Assembly (NCBI GenBank): GCA_020284085.1
Contig: JACEVL010000498.1
Span: forward strand, 883,501-947,500
Length of the DNA: 64,000 nt
DNA from: Aporrectodea caliginosa
Taxonomy: Eukaryota; Annelida; Clitellata; Crassiclitellata; Lumbricidae
Reading direction: 5' to 3'
Shown: positions 63,501 through 64,000 of the stretch, piece after piece
How positions within the stretch are numbered: position 1 is the stretch's first letter
Layout: every line of letters starts with the position of its first letter
Translations under genes and position numbers: made by a program
The notes under the pieces: model-generated
Seen by the model: only the letters and a program-made list of their open reading frames with translations
Told to the model about the DNA's origin: nothing
Database searches by the model: none

Positions 63501-64000
63501 AAACGCATCGTTGAAGTGTTAGAAGGTGCTATAAAAAGCAAGAGGAGGCAACTGAATCCTCGTGCCTCAATGTAGCTACGCCTATACATGTATGGCCCCA
63601 TAGATACATACATTATTTTACGTGTTTTTTTGCGATTACAGCTAGTTGCCTTCTGGTCTCTGAATCCGTTCTGGATATCACCGGAACCGTTCGAATCCGG
63701 CATCGTCAAGATAACGTTACGAAAAGACGGAAAACCCCTTGACGTTCCACCGACATTGAAACGCCAGGCCTTCTTTACGTTACCGAGCAAGATACAGTGG
63801 AACGCGGGCTTCTACTCCAACATGACGATGTCTTCGAATGAGACGTCCGTGTTCCCCGTTTTACAGGAACCGTCCTACAGCACCGTCTTTCTCTACCTCT
63901 ATGTGGAACCGTCGAAGAGCGACGGCAGAGTTTCAGACAAGAAGAGTCTGACTGGAACCGTTACCTTTCATCTCTTCAAGGGAGATTCCAAGCAGGCGAA
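29336..64000 (+). CDS. Polycystin-1/REJ-family receptor with giant mucin exon, 5' part
   Basis: Large cell-surface receptor, open at the window end. Exons with matching phases: 29336-29438, 29813-29985, 30621-30771, 31189-31356, 31967-32086, 32953-33066, 34095-34214, 34944-35060, 35732-35848, 36426-36542, 37494-37610, 38566-38831, [39286-about 39340, 39540-39920, 40201-40311, about 40886-41312 uncertain], 41574-55839, 56769-56917, 58895-59071, 60168-60424, 62572-62641, 62889-63143, 63642 onward. Domains in order: signal peptide, WSC, laminin-type EGF, seven EGF, REJ, mucin-like array, REJ, GAIN-like. In this family GPS, transmembrane and PLAT parts normally follow. Family members include sperm receptors for egg jelly and polycystin-1; which role this one has is not shown. 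The frame is broken once, near 43315, and two joins at 39340 and 39920-41574 do not resolve. Confidence 0.85.
30405..30515 (-). mobile_element. SINE family A fragment
   Basis: GCAATTGTGAGTGAAGGACT then CCTTACGCAGT, the reversed SINE core, in an intron splitting the WSC domain. A (TTA)n/(TTAT)n run at 30220-30345 lies beside it. Confidence 0.5.
31189..37610 (+). CDS. REJ gene exons 4-11: laminin-EGF and seven EGF modules
   Basis: Eight exons, each one module and each phase 1 at both ends, so any can be skipped or duplicated without a frameshift. 31189-31356 is laminin-EGF-like (CPSGAYGITCEKSCHC). 31967-32086 is EGF-like without the calcium motif. 32953-33066, 34095-34214, 34944-35060, 35732-35848, 36426-36542 and 37494-37610 start DVDEC, DVDEC, EVNEC, DIDEC, DIDEC and DIDEC, the calcium-binding EGF signature. 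Most lack the usual first spacing and read C-x2-C in the middle (CVTCNN, CQICIN, CENCVN, CHNCTN), a compact variant. 34214 uses a weak donor, GTTCGT. Confidence 0.88.
31395..31610. repeat. TATG/TATA-rich simple repeat
   Basis: Low-complexity TATGTATG and TATATG tract just past the laminin-EGF exon; open frames across it are artefacts. Confidence 0.7.
32220..32405 (+). mobile_element. tRNA-derived SINE, family A, with full tail
   Basis: GGTTCGGGTTCGAATCCACC (B box), GGGACCCTGGGCAAGTCCTT core and ATCTTGAAGGGGCGCTATTT tail. Confidence 0.65.
32480..32640 (+). pseudogene. CR1/L2-type retrotransposon 3' fragment
   Basis: Frame SCAPSYLSDLCRPVSDI and then RQTLRGGVRAS resembles the 'APxYLxDL...RxLR' C-terminal part of CR1/L2 ORF2. 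The fragment is short and intronic. Confidence 0.5.
33100..33355 (-). mobile_element. SINE family F copy
   Basis: Related to 16530-16795. Read on the minus strand it starts GGGCGGGGAGATGGTTGAAC with CGCTGGTTCGATATCC as a B-box-like part, so it is tRNA-derived. Confidence 0.55.
33455..33600. repeat. Minisatellite, 17-18-bp unit
   Basis: Repeats of TGCATTACTTTACAACTGC-type sequence, about eight copies with small changes, in an EGF intron. Confidence 0.85.
33815..34035. repeat. Imperfect direct duplication
   Basis: GGATTTCTGGCCGGGCAGAG... at 33821 and GATTTTTGGCCTGGCAGGGA... at 33973 share a run through CATCCCTTCTCC and GATAGCCTAAG. The stretch also contains GGCGCCGCCACTG, which resembles the hAT MITE end. 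Confidence 0.5.
35225..35468 (+). mobile_element. tRNA-derived SINE family B, complete copy
   Basis: Head GGGGGGCCCGATAGCGCATT with CGAGTTCGAGTCCCG as B box, body with GCAGGCTGTCTGTTCTG, then TTCAATAAAGAAAAG and a (TTA)n tail. It is the best-kept of three copies. Confidence 0.78.
35555..35655 (+). mobile_element. SINE family D copy
   Basis: ATTGACCTGATTAGGGCTTG ... GGTTGATGCCTTCTGCATTA ... GGCGCAATAGAAGTTAC. Relatives are at 37030-37155, 39346-39400 and 58460-58565 (-). Confidence 0.55.
35890..36320. repeat. Low-complexity intronic repeats
   Basis: About ten copies of TTTCACCAACATCTCACCA-like 10-12-mers at 35898-36025, then GTAATGTGAATGTATGTAAA-type repeats at 36155-36315. Confidence 0.7.
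36610..36905 (+). pseudogene. Non-LTR retrotransposon 3' end with (GAT)n tail
   Basis: In shifting frames it reads LQWFGHEWRE, a basic stretch, then LGLTLKEAKDSTN and WRSFIRTHRRQMAGVRN-like sequence, followed by GATGATGATG. This matches the 'WFGH...WRxxI' end of several non-LTR ORF2 proteins. It is broken by frameshifts. Confidence 0.6.
37030..37155 (+). mobile_element. SINE family D copy with TTAA tail
   Basis: GATTACGGCTTG, TTGGTTGATGCCTTGTGCAC and CACCGGCGCTATAGAAGTTA followed by (TTAA)n. Confidence 0.6.
37205..37330 (-). mobile_element. Degraded tRNA-like SINE head
   Basis: GAAGATTCGAACCCACAACC is a reversed B box, followed by tRNA-like CTCTACCCAATTGGTTGA. Confidence 0.4.
37800..38065 (-). 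pseudogene. CR1/L2-type retrotransposon 3' end
   Basis: The minus frame reads VPRSRTAMAQSRFFAAIGPS then LWNALSPSV and FALLKTCFFSRGL. The 'R...F...GPxLWNxL...LK' pattern is the C-terminal mark of CR1/L2-like ORF2. The frame is open for about 60 residues. Confidence 0.65.
38140..38330 (+). repeat. Dispersed repeat family E copy
   Basis: ACACGGGGACCTTAAATGGC and GGGCAGCGATGGTGAAGGAT, with a second partial unit at about 38260-38320. Confidence 0.65.
38340..38403 (+). mobile_element. SINE 3' tail with (AATG)n
   Basis: CCTTGAAGGGGTGCTATATA followed by AATGAATGAATGAATG. Confidence 0.6.
38441..38565. repeat. 26-bp minisatellite running into a 3' splice site
   Basis: Five units of GTTTAAATCAGCACATTGCA-containing sequence at 26-bp spacing. 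The last unit is cut into TTGGTTGTTTGCACAG, which is the acceptor of the exon at 38566. Confidence 0.88.
38566..38831 (+). CDS. REJ gene exon 12: start of REJ module
   Basis: 89 codons joined in phase 1 to the last EGF and ending in phase 0 at ACT|GTAAGT. It begins CHPVSLQIPG and has CAIVSSMAVSWVAMKF and IAIMMSGNYIPGMYKVMAT, which fits the start of a REJ module (Cys near the start, W, and a long beta-rich stretch). REJ repeats diverge strongly, so the call depends on the downstream REJ sequence too. Confidence 0.7.
38895..38990 (+). mobile_element. SINE family C copy
   Basis: CTCTGACTTGACGCAGCGCT, AATAAGCTGGTGCCCTGCGC, GTGGCGCTTTAGAAGTTTAG and a GATTACGATT tail. Confidence 0.65.
39085..39245 (+). 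pseudogene. Non-LTR retrotransposon 3' fragment
   Basis: Reads EGRMEGKRRRGRPR, a stop, then MLLDWILVDRCRQLK and REEWRQGSLEPD. The RRRGRPR...W pattern is the usual end of RTE-like and related ORF2 proteins. Confidence 0.5.
39286..39345 (+). CDS. REJ gene, short candidate exon
   Basis: After the acceptor TTTACAG the frame reads GLNNVPELYMISRPPMLKL, in phase with the previous exon. No good donor follows: the sequence runs into a truncated family D SINE at about 39346. The insertion may have removed or moved the donor. Confidence 0.4.
39346..39400 (+). mobile_element. Truncated SINE family D
   Basis: CAGTTGATGCCTTATATATT and ACACCGGCACTATAGAAGCT; the 5' part is missing. Confidence 0.5.
39540..39920 (+). 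CDS. REJ gene exon: REJ module
   Basis: Opens after GCGATTACAG with FTVQPDHDFDEIPTVSNSTW and ends FEQYTIGITG at a good donor, G|GTGAGA (phase 1). The middle has CLVNCAPIMNPSFHFILAAG then CVDCRHFFFQWRLVNG, matching the Cys-x2-Cys...W-x-L core of REJ modules. N-glycosylation sites are NST, NGT and NGS. The phase-1 end does not fit the next candidate exon (40201), which needs phase 0. Confidence 0.68.
39957..40125. repeat. (GGT)n microsatellite in REJ intron
   Basis: About 170 bp of GGT with GAT/GAA interruptions, 35 bp after the donor at 39920. The poly-Gly frame is not coding. Confidence 0.93.
40201..40311 (+). CDS. REJ gene candidate exon
   Basis: 37 codons: NFLSDFGDVGVILVLDLRAG then DIRRFCQEYFEFEGILF, ending at a strong donor TTC|GTAAGT. 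The peptide would follow the preceding YTIGITG well, but the visible phases disagree by one (phase 1 against 0). Confidence 0.5.
40586..40885 (-). mobile_element. SINE family B with (TTA)n tail
   Basis: Reverse copy: (TAA)n at 40588-40650, then ATCTTTTCTTTAATGAAGCG and GCCAGTGTGTTATCCAATGC at the head end. It abuts the next candidate exon. Confidence 0.7.
40886..41312 (+). CDS. REJ gene candidate exon, boundaries unresolved
   Basis: GC-rich stretch with an open frame ending at 41312. It reads AIRTVYAACSRVFSSRWRTT then TWDIGGHDLYLQSLDALQ and TYPFLCIPV, consistent with a REJ segment (C...W...W-D-I). All three forward frames are open over parts of 41040-41270, so the frame downstream of 41066 is unsure. 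It begins beside a SINE and has no good acceptor. Confidence 0.42.
41340..41433 (+). mobile_element. SINE 3' tail with (AATG)n
   Basis: ATCTTGAAGAGGCGCTATAT then AATGAATGAATGAATG, 140 bp before the giant exon. Confidence 0.6.
41574..55839 (+). CDS. Giant 14.27-kb exon: mucin/proteoglycan-like repeat array
   Basis: A single exon of 14,266 bp with acceptor GACCTTTCAG at 41573 and donor CTAT|GTAAGA at 55839, phase 1 at both ends, coding about 4,755 residues. After about 20 residues comes an array of roughly 150 units. The N-terminal unit is 30 aa (90 bp): ETEESSGSGDGEF then STTIEKHTSGATPVASP. Later units are mostly 28 aa (84 bp), without one SG pair, and switch between EFSTTIEKHTS and GVFASTEKHTS types. 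Composition is dominated by Ser, Thr, Glu and Gly with almost no Cys, as in mucins and GAG-bearing stalks. Two divergent cassettes of about 230 residues (45296-45950, 53938-54590) frame the middle. From about 54600 the sequence becomes non-repetitive, has RAKR at 55569-55580, and ends with a REJ-like part (SFTVNDAPGEGLCVFRPSTG and ITYKFVLHRCG). One 2-base deletion near 43315 breaks the frame. Confidence 0.88.
41630..54600 (+). repeat. 84/90-bp coding tandem repeat with higher-order copies
   Basis: DNA-level view of the array. Units near the 5' end are nearly identical at 90-bp spacing from 42271 to 43270, so this part is youngest or most homogenised. A 504-bp block (six 84-bp units) at 51641-52144 is repeated directly at 52145-52648, identical by eye. 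A block of 1,737 bp is repeated, for example 47491-47964 against 49228-49701. Confidence 0.92.
55875..55985 (-). mobile_element. SINE family C copy, reversed
   Basis: TCGTAATCGTAATCTTAAAC then GCGCCACTTGAAAGCCAAGC and CACCAGCTTATTCACGAGCG, 36 bp past the giant exon's donor. Confidence 0.62.
55995..56115 (+). mobile_element. tRNA-derived SINE, family A
   Basis: TTAGCCGATTGGTTAGAGTG head, TCTTGTAATGCGGAGAG anticodon-arm-like part, GGGTTCGAGCCTC B box, then the GTAGGGATCTTGGGGAAGTC core. The head looks tRNA-Thr-like. Confidence 0.7.
56116..56768. other. Intron after the giant exon
   Basis: No exon or recognisable repeat is seen between the SINE and the acceptor TTTGCTCACAG at 56768. Confidence 0.45.
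56769..56917 (+). CDS. REJ gene exon: REJ module continuation
   Basis: Joined in phase 1 to the giant exon. It reads FRTLLYHGPNPGLSNFTLPA then GEKVFNDLVCITAFAIDGW and AQTAMELKFT, ending in phase 0 at ACT|GTAAGT. The 'LLYxG...LPxGxxxxxLVxxxxAxDxxG' pattern is characteristic of REJ modules in polycystin-1 relatives. The donor is the first of a long series of near-identical sites. Confidence 0.85.
56913..58118 (+). repeat. 77-bp minisatellite carrying a 5' splice-site copy in each unit
   Basis: About 15.6 units at exact 77-bp spacing, nearly identical, starting at the exon donor itself (TTACTGTAAGTTATG at 56913) and ending in a decayed unit near 58120. Each later unit has TTGACTGTAAGTTATG, so a consensus-like donor recurs about 15 times. 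The unit also has TTTAACATTTAG, an acceptor-like motif, before the next donor copy. Confidence 0.95.
58310..58460 (-). mobile_element. tRNA-derived SINE, family A, reversed
   Basis: GAATTGCTTGCTTAAGGTCC, GGGGGATTGAACCGC (B box) and GCATTACAAGGCGAGC. Confidence 0.62.
58460..58565 (-). mobile_element. SINE family D copy, reversed
   Basis: GTAACTTCTATGGCGCCGGT, GCACAAGGCATCGACCGATG and CAGGTCAATATCCAGAAGAT. Confidence 0.62.
58895..60424 (+). CDS. REJ gene exons after the REJ module
   Basis: Two exons. 58895-59071 (phase 0 to 0) reads VHPKTMSVSFFSDQLKDVSS then MLWHLDIVGAARHLNVILIS, ending ELQQ at CAG|GTGCTC. It continues the KFT of the previous exon to give KFTV. 60168-60424 (phase 0 to 2) reads FRSDALSLLGDIASLKTPSP and later ILEQAVTALKKLTSKIKG, ending FIDNL at AG|GTATCT. 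These helical segments match the region between the REJ module and GAIN domain in polycystin-1 relatives. Confidence 0.8.
59123..59285 (+). mobile_element. tRNA-derived SINE, family A
   Basis: GGCGAGTTGGTTAGAGCGCT, CCTGTAATGAGGAGAGTACG, GGGTTCGAGTCTC (B box), then GAGACCTTGACCAGGTCCTT. It is the clearest head in this family. Confidence 0.72.
59415..59521. repeat. (GGT)n microsatellite
   Basis: About 107 bp of GGT in an intron; the poly-Trp/Val/Gly frames are artefacts. A short 20-bp triplicate with AAAACTACTGGGACATATCC follows at 59908-59968. Confidence 0.93.
60430..61845. repeat. 1.4-kb CAAT/CAGT minisatellite
   Basis: Tetranucleotide CAAT/CAGT/TAAT repeat with a higher order: GTCAATTATTCAATTAATCA recurs about every 60-90 bp. 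It starts within 15 bp of the donor of the exon ending at 60424. Confidence 0.95.
61850..62030 (-). repeat. Dispersed repeat family E, reversed
   Basis: AATTTATATAGTGCCCCTGT, GGGTGAGATCCTTCACCGCT, CCCATTTGAATG and GTCCCCGTATACGGACCGTG. It links the E body to a SINE-like tail, so family E may be a SINE too. Confidence 0.65.
62572..64000 (+). CDS. REJ gene exons: start of the GAIN-like region, open at the window end
   Basis: Three exons. 62572-62641 (phase 2 to 0) reads ILLFCLSDILYAAFRDAKEN. 62889-63143 (phase 0) reads SVDVSFIVMNLTSAINQFLF and later MEMNKNAFNVSLPPDAFS. 63642 to 64000 (phase 0, no stop) reads LVAFWSLNPFWISPEPFESG then LKRQAFFTLPSKIQWNAGF and TVFLYLYVEPSKSD. The 'NPF', 'AxxTLPSxxxW' and 'VFLYLYVEP' stretches match the polycystin-1 region before the GPS. 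Several N-x-S/T sites are seen. Confidence 0.85.
63144..63641. other. Intron with two family E fragments
   Basis: Two reversed family E pieces lie at about 63207-63300 and 63310-63430, both with TTGATCGGGTGAGATCCTTC. No exon is seen in between. Confidence 0.6.

Overview
The window is genomic DNA from an animal, most likely a marine invertebrate deuterostome and probably an echinoderm. The reasons are split genes with GT-AG introns, many tRNA-derived SINEs and DNA-transposon MITEs, a very common AGGCCT-type word in the non-coding DNA, and a receptor-for-egg-jelly (REJ)/polycystin-1 family gene of the kind expanded in sea urchins. The organism call is inference; the gene calls rest on reading frames joined across splice sites with matching phases.

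Layout. (1) 556-7896, plus strand: a complete ten-exon ZIP zinc transporter gene (SLC39A4/A12-like, 510 aa). (2) 7.9-15.2 kb: gene-poor DNA with a 2.6-kb pogo/Tc1-type DNA transposon (11714-14340) that keeps only a transposase-tail zinc finger, plus MITEs and microsatellites. (3) 16369-19016, plus: a two-exon gene for an unrecognised 189-aa coiled-coil protein, with a possible alternative first exon at 15237-15300. (4) 20.9-21.9 kb, minus: a 5'-truncated non-LTR retrotransposon reverse transcriptase. (5) 22311-26948, minus: a complete five-exon SR splicing factor of the SRSF7 type (RRM, CCHC zinc knuckle, short RS tail; 180 aa). (6) 29336 to the window end, plus: the 5' two thirds of a very large polycystin-1/REJ-family receptor. 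It reads signal peptide, WSC domain, laminin-type EGF, seven further EGF modules on separate phase-1 exons, a REJ module, a 14.27-kb single exon coding a Ser/Thr/Glu-rich mucin- or proteoglycan-like repeat array, the rest of the REJ module, and the start of the GAIN-type region. The GPS, transmembrane and PLAT parts would lie beyond base 64000.

The most striking feature is the giant exon (41574-55839). It codes about 4,755 residues in roughly 150 copies of a 28-30-residue unit, many carrying an acidic Ser-Gly-Ser-Gly motif like a glycosaminoglycan attachment site. It sits between REJ-type sequences and ends close to an R-A-K-R furin-like site. As given, the array has one 2-base deletion near 43315 that breaks the frame. 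In the same gene a 77-bp minisatellite carries about 15 extra copies of an exon's own 5' splice site (56.92-58.12 kb), and a 26-bp minisatellite runs into a 3' splice site (38.44-38.57 kb). Introns are full of SINEs, retrotransposon tails and simple repeats.

The genes are not an operon and have no evident shared pathway: a metal transporter, an unknown coiled-coil protein, a splicing factor and a cell-surface receptor lie side by side.
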